Shown here in pieces: positions 1 through 8,254 of a stretch of 33,120 nucleotides of DNA. The notes beneath the pieces were generated by a model. It made no database searches. It was not told where the DNA came from and saw only the letters and a list, made by a program, of their open reading frames with translations. This DNA is from JAVBMU01 sp031552185 (GTDB lineage Bacteria; Actinomycetota; Actinomycetes; Actinomycetales; Cellulomonadaceae): the NCBI GenBank assembly GCA_031552185.1, contig JAVBMU010000132.1:1-33120 (forward strand), read 5' to 3'. A program made the translations under genes and the position numbers. Numbering within the stretch: position 1 is the stretch's first letter; every line of letters begins with the position of its first letter.

Positions 1-1
1 C

Positions 2-1240
2 GGCGCGGCGGCCCCGAGGGCCGCCGCGCGCGGCACCGCGCCGGCGGCGGTCGCCGACGACGCCCCGGCCGCCACGCTCGACCTTCACGTCCGAGTGGCT
101 GCCCGCGGTGTCGCCGCCGGCCTCCGGGCCGACGCCGGGCAGGTCGTGGCCATCATCGGGCCGAACGGATCGGGCAAGTCGACCCTGCTGCTCGCCGTCG
201 CGGGCCTGCTGCGCACCACGCCCGCCGACGCCGTGACCGTCCGCCTCGGCGAGCAGGTCCTGACCGACTCGGCCCAGGGCCTGGCGGTCGCGCCGCAGCG
301 CCGCCGGGTGGGCTGGTTGAGCCAGCGACCGCTGCTCTTCGAGTCGATGACGGTGGCCCAGAACGTGGCCTTCGGGCCGCGCGCCCGCGGGCTGGACCGG
401 GCCGAGGCCCGATCGGCCGCGGACCGCGTCCTGGCCGGGCTCGGGATCGCCGAACTCGGCAACCGATCCGTCACCCGCCTCTCCGGCGGGCAGGCGCAGC
501 GAGTCTCGCTCGCGCGGGCGCTGGCCGGCGGGCCGCGCGTCCTGCTGCTCGATGAGCCGTTCGCCGCGCTCGACGTCGCCACCGCTCAGGCCGCCCGGGC
601 GACCCTGCTGGCGGCACATCGCGCCCACCCCCGCACGACTCTCCTGGTCACCCACGATGTGCTCGACGTCGCCGTCCTCGCCGATCGGGTGATCGTGCTG
701 GAGGGCGGGCGGGCGATCGACGACGGTCCGGTCGCCGAGGTCCTCACCCGGCCGCGTTCCGAGTTCGGCGCCCGCCTCGCCGGGTTGAACGTCGTCTTCG
801 GGCGCGCGACCGCAGTCACCCGCCCGGCGGACGCAACCGCCGAGCGGGAGGCGGCCGTTGCCCTCGGCGGGCCGGCCACTGCCGGGGACGGGCCGCAGCC
901 CGAAACCGCCGCGGGCGCATCCCCGGGGCCCGTCGTCGTCGGCACCGCATTCGGGCCGCTGGCCGACCGCGAGCGTGCCGTCGCCGTCTTCGAGCCGCGG
1001 GCCGTCGCGGTCCACGCGACGTTGCCCGAGGGTAGCCCCCGCAATGCGCTGCGCGTCGTCGTGACGGCCCTGGAACCAACTGGCCCGCTGCTGCGGGTGC
1101 ACGCCGAACCGGCCGACGGGCCCGGCCCCACGCTCGCCGCAGACCTGACTGCGGCATCCGCCGCGGAGCTCGCCCTCGCCCCCGGCGCCCGCGCCTGGTT
1201 CGTCGTCAAGGCGGCCGAGGTCACCATCTACGCGCACTGA
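2..1240 (+). CDS. Molybdate-type ABC transporter ATP-binding protein, 5' end outside window
   Basis: This is the ATPase subunit of an importer, most like ModC, and would power uptake of molybdate or a related oxyanion at the inner face of the membrane. Numbering from the GTG at 95, it shows Walker A GPNGSGKST (22-30), a Q-loop around the SQRPLLF stretch, signature LSGGQ (129-133), Walker B LLLDEP (150-155) and the VTHD switch histidine. The last ~95 residues look like the TOBE/Mop-type domain that marks ModC-like ATPases. The GTG at 95 is probably not the true start. The frame stays open to base 2, and the residues before it (TLDLHVRV) look like the first beta strand of the ABC fold, preceded by an Ala/Pro-rich stretch. 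The gene therefore begins upstream of the window, and a ModB-ModC fusion is possible. Substrate assignment is inference. Confidence 0.85.
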   Translation, partial: GAAAPRAAARGTAPAAVADDAPAATLDLHVRVAARGVAAGLRADAGQVVAIIGPNGSGKSTLLLAVAGLLRTTPADAVTVRLGEQVLTDSAQGLAVAPQRRRVGWLSQRPLLFESMTVAQNVAFGPRARGLDRAEARSAADRVLAGLGIAELGNRSVTRLSGGQAQRVSLARALAGGPRVLLLDEPFAALDVATAQAARATLLAAHRAHPRTTLLVTHDVLDVAVLADRVIVLEGGRAIDDGPVAEVLTRPRSEFGARLAGLNVVFGRATAVTRPADATAEREAAVALGGPATAGDGPQPETAAGASPGPVVVGTAFGPLADRERAVAVFEPRAVAVHATLPEGSPRNALRVVVTALEPTGPLLRVHAEPADGPGPTLAADLTAASAAELALAPGARAWFVVKAAEVTIYAH

Positions 1241-1274
1241 CATCGACGCGCACTGACATCGACGCCGGCCGGCG

Positions 1275-2495
1275 TCAGCCCAAAATCGGCCCCGCCGCCG
1301 ACGCCGCCGACGCGAAGGACCCTGCCATCGGCAATTCGGGCAGGATCACCGCCTGCGCCGCGTGGTAAATGTCCGGCTTGCCGACCCAGGTCAGCCCCGC
1401 CGGTCGGTTCGAGGTGTCGAGTTCGTGGTGCCAGGAGCCCCGTTCGGCGTCGACGACATGGCTGCGGATGAACCGCCACCACTCCTCGCCCGCCCGCTCG
1501 TACCGCGCGTCCCCCGTGACGACGCCGAGGACGTGCGCGGCCCCGACGGCCTCGGCGATGACCCAGTGGAACCGGCGCGGCTCCACGGGCCGCCCGGACC
1601 AGTCGACGGTGTAGACGAAGCCGCCCCGCTCGGCGTCCCAGCCGTCCGCGACGGCCCGGTCGAAGATCGACGCCGCAGCGTCGGTCCAGCCCGGGTCGGC
1701 GGCGGCACCCTGCGCGTGGGCGACCTGGAGGATGAGCCGGGACCACTCCAGGCCGTGCCCGGGCGTCGAGCCGTACGGCTTGAACTGGTCCCGCGGACGG
1801 TCCGCGTTGAACTCCGGCAACGGCCGCCAGGCGGCGTCGAAGTGCTCCGGGATGCGCCCCGCGCGTTCGCTCGCCCAGCCGATGACGCGGCCGGTGATCG
1901 ACGCCGCCCGGTCCAGCCACCGCCGGTCGCCGGTGGCATCGTGCGCCGCGAGCAACGCCTCGACGCCGTGCATGTTCGCGTTGACCCCGCGGTACGGGTC
2001 CACCGCGGACCAATCCCGACTCGCCTCGTCGGCGAGCATGCGGGGGCCGGGCTCCCAAAAGTGCCGATCCAGCACGCCGAGGCCGGCTTCGAGCACGTCC
2101 TCGGCGCCCGGGATCCGGGCGACGACGCCGGTTGCGCCCGCGAGTACGACGAAGGCGTGCGCGTACCCGCTCTTGACCGGGTCGACGGCGGCGCCCGGAC
2201 CGACCGAGGCGAACCAACCGCCGTCGGTCCGGTCCGCCAGGACGTCCCGCAGGCCGTGCAGCGCAAGCTCGGCCCGGCCGGCGGCGTCGGGCACGCCGAG
2301 CAGCGCGCCCAGCGCGAAGGTGTGCGCCATCCGGCAGGTGATCCAGGTGTGCAAGGGCTCGTTCGGGTTCAGCCGGCCGTCGTCGTCGAGCCAGCCCGCG
2401 GCGCCGTCGGGCCGCAGCGAGGCCGCCCCGAACGCCAGCAACGACGTGAACTGCCCGCGGCGCCACGCGGCGGCCGGGCTCACCTGGACGGTCAT
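1275..2495 (-). CDS. AGE-family sugar isomerase (YihS/mannose isomerase type)
   Basis: A 406-residue (alpha/alpha)6-barrel protein of the N-acylglucosamine 2-epimerase superfamily. It most resembles YihS-type aldose-ketose isomerases, which interconvert mannose and fructose (or sulfoquinovose and sulfofructose). Family landmarks are CRMAH (54-58), the NMH motif with His176, GHGLEWSRL with His247, and a late YH with His378. These line up with the active-site histidines of YihS. The ATG at 2495 was chosen because an AAAGGA Shine-Dalgarno sits just upstream (2502-2508) and the protein begins at the usual family position; the frame extends further only through low-quality sequence. It lies downstream of a secreted GH92 alpha-mannosidase on the same strand, which favours mannose as substrate. 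The protein has no signal peptide, so it is cytoplasmic. A strong hairpin separates it from the mannosidase gene. An N-acylglucosamine epimerase is less likely. Confidence 0.85.
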   Translation of the reverse strand: MTVQVSPAAAWRRGQFTSLLAFGAASLRPDGAAGWLDDDGRLNPNEPLHTWITCRMAHTFALGALLGVPDAAGRAELALHGLRDVLADRTDGGWFASVGPGAAVDPVKSGYAHAFVVLAGATGVVARIPGAEDVLEAGLGVLDRHFWEPGPRMLADEASRDWSAVDPYRGVNANMHGVEALLAAHDATGDRRWLDRAASITGRVIGWASERAGRIPEHFDAAWRPLPEFNADRPRDQFKPYGSTPGHGLEWSRLILQVAHAQGAAADPGWTDAAASIFDRAVADGWDAERGGFVYTVDWSGRPVEPRRFHWVIAEAVGAAHVLGVVTGDARYERAGEEWWRFIRSHVVDAERGSWHHELDTSNRPAGLTWVGKPDIYHAAQAVILPELPMAGSFASAASAAGPILG

Positions 2496-2536
2496 ATCGG
2501 GTCCTTTCGTCCGGCCGCGGGGCCGCCGTGCTGACG

Positions 2537-2569
2537 CCGGTGCCCCGGGACGTCGTCCCGGGGCACCGG
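2537..2569 (-). terminator. 15-bp hairpin between mannosidase and isomerase genes
   Basis: Perfect inverted repeat, with arms at 2537-2551 and 2555-2569 and a 3-base loop (GTC). It lies 48 bases past the mannosidase stop and 41 bases before the isomerase start. There is no T-run. It may terminate, attenuate or stabilise the upstream mRNA. Confidence 0.65.
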
Positions 2570-2617
2570 ATGGTCCGGGGCCCGACGGCGACCGGCCGGC
2601 GGGCCTCAGGCTAGACG

Positions 2618-5600
2618 CTACCTGCAGGTACTGCTCGCGTAAGGAACGGTGTAGGTCGCGGTCACGACCTTGCCGTCGACGGTCGCCGTGGCGACGACCG
2701 TCGCCGTCCCGGCCGGCATGGCGGCCAGCCGGGTGTTGAACGCCTGCGAGGTCACCTTGCCCGGCGCCACGCCCCTGACGGTCTTGGTGCCGTAGGCGGT
2801 TCGCAGTTCGATGTCGGCCGGCACGCCCGCGGTGTTGGTCGCGCTGATCGACAGGTAGACCTTGCCGGCCAGGCATTGCGCCGTGGCCGCAACCTCGAGG
2901 CGAACCGGCTGCGGCCGGACCACGATGGTGACCGGCACCGTGACGCTGGTCCAGCCGTCGTCGACCGTCACGTGGGCGGTGTACGTCCCCGCGGCGGCGA
3001 ACCAGTGGGTCCCGCCCACCTCGAGCCCGTCGCCGCCGGCGACGACGGCGGCCGGCTCGGCGTCGGAACCGTCACCCCAGCTGATCGACGCCCGGTAGCC
3101 GCTCGCGTCGGCGGCGCGGCCGCCGGCCACGGTCGCCAAACGGAACGTCGCGTCGGTCTGTTCGACGGCGGTCAGGCCCGGCTCGGCCGTGACGCTCAGC
3201 GCGGGCACGTCCACGAAGGTCCCGTCGTGAGCCACGGCGAACAGGTGGATCCGGCCGTCGCGCAGCGTGCCCGACTGGGCCGGCACGGTGAGACTGACCA
3301 CCCGCTTGCCCTCGGGCAGCGCGAGCGGGGCGCTCGCGAAGACCGCCGCCTTCTGGGACGTCGGCGAGCCGCCGACGAGCCGGTTGTCGGTCACCGCGAC
3401 CGGAATGTTGCCGTAGGCCGGGCTGGTCGCCGTGCCGGTCCAGTCGCCGAAGCTCAGGGTGATCGGCGTGGTCGAGCCGTCATCGAAGGTCAACGTCCCG
3501 GTCGCCGCCTGGTTCTTCTCGGTGGCGGTGGCGATCACGGAGAGGTGCTGCGCGTCGGCGGGCACCTCGAGCGACACCGTCTGCCCCTCGAAGGTCATGT
3601 TGTCCGGGGCGCCGGGCGCCACGGCCGGAAGATCGAACTTCAGTTCGGTGCCGGGCACCGTGCCGCGGCTGCCCTGGACGAAGCCCTTGGCCGCGAGCTG
3701 GGCCCGGTCGATCGATGTCGTCAGCGCGTCGCAGTTGCCGTAGGACGCGCCGACGGCGCCGATGCAGACGTTGTTGTAGGCCGCGAGCAGTGTGCCGTCG
3801 CGCTGCAGCGAGACCGTCACGTAGGTCGTGGCGGACACGGTCCGGCCCTTGGCGGTCACCGTCACCGTGACCGGGTACACGCCCGGCGCGGCCCACGTGT
3901 GCGTGGCGGACAGCGCGTAGCCGCCGAAGGGCAGCGCCTTCGCCGTCGCGGCCACCGCCGCCGTGCCGTCGCCGAAGGTGACCTTCGCCGGGTAGGCCGC
4001 GACGTCGCCGGTCAGGCCGGCCATCGTCGCGAACGTCCCGGTGTACGCCTTGCCCGCGATCGCCGACTGGTGGTCCGCCGGGGTGAGCGTGAGGTCGGTG
4101 CCGCCGGTGGCCCGCGGGTCGGCCAGCAACTCGATCTCGGCCAACGACGGCGACCCCGCGCCGGACCAGGCGGTGACGCTCAGCCGCACCTGGGCGACGA
4201 CGGCCGCCTCGGCGAGGATGAACGGCCGGGTCTGCAGCGGGTAGTCGAAGACCTGGCCGGTGCGCTCGTCGAGCGTCGTCCAGGTCTTGCCGTCCGCGCT
4301 GCCCTCGAGCTTCCACGCCGTCGGCCGGGCGGTTCCGCTCGCGCCGGAGGTGAGCGTGTAGGCGTGCGCGGTGGGCCGGATGCCCGCGCCGCGCCACGTG
4401 ATGACCGGGGTCTGCGTCGGGAAGGTCACCCGCGTGCCTGAGGTGTTGTCGACCAGGGCGCCGGCGGCGGTCCCATCGGCGGTCGAGATCGTCCCCAGGC
4501 CCGACGTCGTCGCGTCCTGCCACGGCGCCGGCACCTGGTCACCCGTGGTGAGCGAGGGCAGGGCGTCCTTCGCCCCGGTCCCCCACGTCGAGGCCGCGGC
4601 GCCCATCACGAAGTCGATGGTCGTGCCGGCCCTGACATCGTTCGTCGAGATCGTCGTCGACGTCCGGGCGACGCCGTTGACCTTCATCGACTGCACGTAG
4701 ACGTTCTTCGGGCTGTTGTTCGCCGCGTTGACCACCAGATCGCCGGCCGGCAGATGCACCGTCGCCTTGGTGAACAACGGCGACCCGATCGTCCACTGGT
4801 CCGAACCGACCTGGAACGGGTAGATGCCGAGCATGGACAGCACGTACCAGCCCGACGTCTCGCCGTTGTCCTCGTCGCCGGGGTAGCCCTGACCGATTTC
4901 GGAACCGACGTAGAGCCGCGCCATGATCTCGCGAATGATCGCCTGGCTCTTGGCCGGGACCCCCGCCGCGACGTACATGTACGGGATGTGGTGCGAGACC
5001 TGGTTGGACTGACCGAGCTGACCCAGCCGCACGTCCCGGGCCTCATAGGCCTCGTGGATGCCGCTGTGGGCGGCCGTCTCCGGCGTCGAGAAGAACTCGT
5101 CCAGCTTGTTCTGCAGGCCCTTCTTGCCGCCGTAAAGGTTCGCCAGGCCCTGCGGGTCCTGCGGGGCGTGGAAGGCGAAGTTCCAGCCGCTCGCCTCGGT
5201 GTAGGCCCCGCCCCACGCCTTCGGGTCGAAGGTAGCGGCGTTCACGCCCCAGGAGCCGTCGGCGTTCCGAGCGGTGAAGAAGTCGACCTCGGGGTTGAAC
5301 TGGTTGACGAAGTTCCGGGCCCGCTGCAGGAAGTACCTGGACTCGTCCCGGAGCTGAGCGCGGCGGGCCGCCGGCGTCGCCGGGTCCTCCGCCAGCTTGG
5401 CGGCCATGTTGCCGATGCCGAAGTCGTTGATCAGACCCTCGAGGCCCCAGGAGACGGATTCGCCGGTCGACGACGCGGTGTAGCCGAGGAAGATCGACCG
5501 GTCCAAACCCTTGCGACCGACGGCGCTCGACGTCGGCGCGACCGTGGCGTTCTTCAGCGCGGCGGCGTAGGTCCCGGCCGCGTCGGGCAGGTCGGCGCCC

Positions 5601-8041
5601 TTGAGGTACGCATCGGCGAAGGCGACGTCCGAGCTGGTGCCGGTCATCAGGTCCGCATAGCCCGGGGAGGACCAGCGGGCGATCCAGCCGCCGTCGCGGT
5701 AGTGCTGGACGAAGCCGTCGACGAGTTCGCCGGCGAAGTCCGGGTAGAGCAACGAATACGCCGACCACACCGTGCGGTAGGTGTCCCAGAACCCGTTGTT
5801 CACGTAGATCTTGCCGTCGACGATCTTGGCGTTGGTGGCGGTGTCGGTCGCCGAGCCCGTGGTCGCGGAGACCGGGCTCGCGTACTGGAACTTCGGCGCC
5901 GCCGCGGTGCCGGTGTTCTCGAACTGCGAGTTCGGGTACAGGTTCAGCCGGTAGAGGTTCGAGTACAGCGTCACGAGCTGGTCCTGCGTCGCGCCCTGGA
6001 CGTCGACGACCTTCAGCCGGTCGGTCCAGGCCTTGGCCGCCGCGGCGCGGACGGCGTCGAACGACTGGTCCGTCACCTCGAGGGCGAGGTTGTTCTTCGC
6101 CTGGTCGACGCCGATGAAGCTGGTCGCCACGCGCAGCTCGACGGTCTTGTCGGTCGCGGTGTCGAAGGTCGCGAACCGCGCGCTGGTGCGGCTGGTCGCG
6201 TTGCCGACGGTGTTCGGCGTCCGGTCGAGCGCGCCGGCGACGTACATCCGGGTCCGACCGGCGGACAGGCCGGAGCCGTTCTCGACCCAACCGGTGAGAT
6301 GCCCGTCGGCGTCGAAGCTGAACTTCGACGTGCCGGAGACCAGGTCGGCGAGGACGACGCCGACGTCGCCGGCGTACGTGAAGCGGTAGACGGCGCCGTG
6401 ATCGGTCGGCGTGAATTCGGCCTTGATGCCATTGCTGAAGGTGACGCCGTAGTAATCCGGCCGGGCCGTCTCGTCGGCGTGGCTGAACTCCAGCTTGCGG
6501 GTGTCGATCGACGCATTCGGAACGGCGGTCAGGTTGGTGCCGGCCATCGGCATGAACGAGATCTGGTTCCGGTCGCCCATCCATGGGCTCGGCTCGTGCG
6601 AGATGCCCAGGCCCTCCAGCACCGGCAGGTTCTTGGCATTGTTCCGCGATTGGTATTCGTATTCCCAGCTCGACGACGTCGCGTTGGTCATCGGCACCAG
6701 GAAATTGAAGCCGTTGGGCATCGCCGTCGCGGGAATGTTATTGCCGCGGCTGAAGCTGCCGCTCGAATTAGTGCCCCGCCGGGTATCCACGTAGTTGAGC
6801 CGGCTGGCCGGGTCGATGGCGGCCGGGGCCGGATCGACCTTGATCGAGTCGACCCAGCCGGAGAACTTGGTGCCGGCCTTGCCGGTCGGATTCTCGTAGC
6901 CGAGCAGGACCGCCTGGATCGTCTTGCCGGCGGCCTTGGTCAGATCGACCTGGACCATGTTCCACTGATTGGCGTAGAGGATCTTGCCCGCGCCCTCACC
7001 CAGCGGCGAGAACGGTACGGAATGCGATTCCGTCGCGCCGAGCTCGGACAAGTAGGTGCCGTCGGTGAAGCGCAGGTCCACGGCGGCGTAGGTCGAGGGG
7101 TAGGTCAGGTCGCTGCCCTGCATGTCAGGGAAGATCGTGTAGGTCAGCCGGCTTGTGGCCGCGACCGGCACCGACAGCTCCTGATACAGGACGTTCCAGG
7201 CCTCGGCGGGGCCGGCGGCGGGGTGGGAACCGGCGTACTTCAGCGCCTGTACGCCGTCCCAGCCCACGTTCGCCTTGATGGTCGGACCGGAGGCCGGGCC
7301 CTTGCCGAGCGCGGTGACGAATGGCGTCGCGGGGACGGCCGCGTCCAGGTCGGCCGACAGATCCCAGTCGGCGAGCTGCGTAGAGTTGCCCGCGCCGGCG
7401 TCCTTGGTGATGTGCAGCCGGTAGAAGGCATAGGCCGGGCTGGGCGTGGCCAACCGGTAGGTGTTCGTGGTGTGCCGGCCGGCGAAGGTCTCGCCGGTCC
7501 GGGTGTCCACCGTCGTCCACGTGGTGCCGTCGTTGGACCCGTCGATCGTCCAGTCCTTCGGGTCGCGCTCGGCGGCGTCGTTGGCCGAGGTCAGGGCGTA
7601 GCCGGAGAGGACCGACGGCGCGTTCAACTCGTACCGCACCCACGTGGGGTTCGCGGCCGAGGGCACCAGGAAGTCCAGCCACTTGGTACTCGGATTGCCG
7701 TCGGCAAGATTGGCGGCCACCTCGCCGGGCGCGTTCTGGCCCCGGGCCGTCACGGCCTTGAGCCGGGGCAGGATGCTGCCGGGCATGAGGGTGTTGCCGG
7801 TGACGTTGGCCTGCCAGGGAGCGCCGTCGCGCTGGGCGACGGTCGACTCGAGCGGCGCGGGGTCGCCCGCTTCGAAGGACGACCAGAAGCTCCCCGGCTC
7901 GGGGGCAGCGATGGCGGTCCCGGCGGTGACGGCACCCAGCGGGATGACGAGGGCCGCGGCGACGACCGCGCTCGCGACGGCGCGCGCCGGCGCCCGGCTG
8001 CTTCTGCCCGGGGCGGCGTTGAGATGGCGTGACGTGATCAT
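2618..8041 (-). CDS. Secreted multidomain GH92 alpha-mannosidase
   Basis: A 1,807-residue exported glycoside hydrolase expected to remove alpha-mannose (typically alpha-1,2) from mannans or N-glycans outside the cell. In order: a signal peptide (about 1-47, ending ...TAIA/APEP); an F5/8C galactose-binding-like domain (~110-235, NPSTKW start); a second jelly-roll-like region (~240-410); GH92 N- and catalytic domains (~417-1110, starting NYVDTRRGTN); another F5/8C-like domain (~1190-1310); a PKD-like module with TFGDG (~1330-1430); a beta-rich module beginning AAYNNVCIGA (~1440-1620); a PKD-like module with SWGDGSD (~1630-1720); and a short beta-rich C-terminus. The GDEDNGE signature near 1055-1061 is the GH92 hallmark that carries acidic active-site residues. 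There is no LPXTG-type anchor, so it is probably released. The ATG at 8041 is chosen for the signal peptide and an upstream AGGGGA; an in-frame extension upstream lacks signal character. It sits behind a LacI-regulated promoter. Confidence 0.93.
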   Translation of the reverse strand: MITSRHLNAAPGRSSRAPARAVASAVVAAALVIPLGAVTAGTAIAAPEPGSFWSSFEAGDPAPLESTVAQRDGAPWQANVTGNTLMPGSILPRLKAVTARGQNAPGEVAANLADGNPSTKWLDFLVPSAANPTWVRYELNAPSVLSGYALTSANDAAERDPKDWTIDGSNDGTTWTTVDTRTGETFAGRHTTNTYRLATPSPAYAFYRLHITKDAGAGNSTQLADWDLSADLDAAVPATPFVTALGKGPASGPTIKANVGWDGVQALKYAGSHPAAGPAEAWNVLYQELSVPVAATSRLTYTIFPDMQGSDLTYPSTYAAVDLRFTDGTYLSELGATESHSVPFSPLGEGAGKILYANQWNMVQVDLTKAAGKTIQAVLLGYENPTGKAGTKFSGWVDSIKVDPAPAAIDPASRLNYVDTRRGTNSSGSFSRGNNIPATAMPNGFNFLVPMTNATSSSWEYEYQSRNNAKNLPVLEGLGISHEPSPWMGDRNQISFMPMAGTNLTAVPNASIDTRKLEFSHADETARPDYYGVTFSNGIKAEFTPTDHGAVYRFTYAGDVGVVLADLVSGTSKFSFDADGHLTGWVENGSGLSAGRTRMYVAGALDRTPNTVGNATSRTSARFATFDTATDKTVELRVATSFIGVDQAKNNLALEVTDQSFDAVRAAAAKAWTDRLKVVDVQGATQDQLVTLYSNLYRLNLYPNSQFENTGTAAAPKFQYASPVSATTGSATDTATNAKIVDGKIYVNNGFWDTYRTVWSAYSLLYPDFAGELVDGFVQHYRDGGWIARWSSPGYADLMTGTSSDVAFADAYLKGADLPDAAGTYAAALKNATVAPTSSAVGRKGLDRSIFLGYTASSTGESVSWGLEGLINDFGIGNMAAKLAEDPATPAARRAQLRDESRYFLQRARNFVNQFNPEVDFFTARNADGSWGVNAATFDPKAWGGAYTEASGWNFAFHAPQDPQGLANLYGGKKGLQNKLDEFFSTPETAAHSGIHEAYEARDVRLGQLGQSNQVSHHIPYMYVAAGVPAKSQAIIREIMARLYVGSEIGQGYPGDEDNGETSGWYVLSMLGIYPFQVGSDQWTIGSPLFTKATVHLPAGDLVVNAANNSPKNVYVQSMKVNGVARTSTTISTNDVRAGTTIDFVMGAAASTWGTGAKDALPSLTTGDQVPAPWQDATTSGLGTISTADGTAAGALVDNTSGTRVTFPTQTPVITWRGAGIRPTAHAYTLTSGASGTARPTAWKLEGSADGKTWTTLDERTGQVFDYPLQTRPFILAEAAVVAQVRLSVTAWSGAGSPSLAEIELLADPRATGGTDLTLTPADHQSAIAGKAYTGTFATMAGLTGDVAAYPAKVTFGDGTAAVAATAKALPFGGYALSATHTWAAPGVYPVTVTVTAKGRTVSATTYVTVSLQRDGTLLAAYNNVCIGAVGASYGNCDALTTSIDRAQLAAKGFVQGSRGTVPGTELKFDLPAVAPGAPDNMTFEGQTVSLEVPADAQHLSVIATATEKNQAATGTLTFDDGSTTPITLSFGDWTGTATSPAYGNIPVAVTDNRLVGGSPTSQKAAVFASAPLALPEGKRVVSLTVPAQSGTLRDGRIHLFAVAHDGTFVDVPALSVTAEPGLTAVEQTDATFRLATVAGGRAADASGYRASISWGDGSDAEPAAVVAGGDGLEVGGTHWFAAAGTYTAHVTVDDGWTSVTVPVTIVVRPQPVRLEVAATAQCLAGKVYLSISATNTAGVPADIELRTAYGTKTVRGVAPGKVTSQAFNTRLAAMPAGTATVVATATVDGKVVTATYTVPYASSTCR

Positions 8042-8187
8042 GACCTGCGATCCCCTTCGATCAGGGCGGGTTCTGACACATGGCTGACGTAGCGTCGTGG
8101 CGCCGGCACCGCGTCGACTCAGCACAACTGACCGATCACCGGCTCGTTGCGAACGCATTCGTGGCAACGACGTTGTCGAGTCATGGG

Positions 8188-8199
8188 GACAGCGCTGTC
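8188..8199. promoter_or_regulatory. LacI-type operator upstream of GH92 gene
   Basis: A perfect 12-bp palindrome, GACAGCGCTGTC, with the central CG typical of LacI-family operators. It lies just downstream of the predicted -10 (8216-8221), close to +15 of the transcript, where a bound repressor would block transcription. The adjacent lacI product is the obvious ligand. Confidence 0.7.
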
Positions 8200-8215
8200 A
8201 CATTCCGTGTCTTAG

Positions 8216-8244
8216 AACCTATGCGCCCGAGGGCGCACTGTCAA
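8216..8244 (-). promoter_or_regulatory. Promoter of the GH92 gene (TTGACA-17-TAGGTT)
   Basis: On the minus strand a consensus -35 TTGACA (8239-8244) is followed after exactly 17 bases by TAGGTT (8216-8221). The spacer is almost entirely a perfect inverted repeat, TGCGCCC-TC-GGGCGCA (8222-8237), which could be a second regulator site or the terminator hairpin of lacI, whose stop codon is only 10 bases before the -35. The implied 5' untranslated region is about 170 bases. Confidence 0.75.
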
Positions 8245-8254
8245 TGTTTGTCCG

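Noticed and set aside
4754..8032. A very long open frame on the plus strand opposite the GH92 gene
   Set aside because: It is the antisense shadow of a gene with clear GH92 motifs; its translation is Arg/Gly/Val-rich with no recognisable domain.
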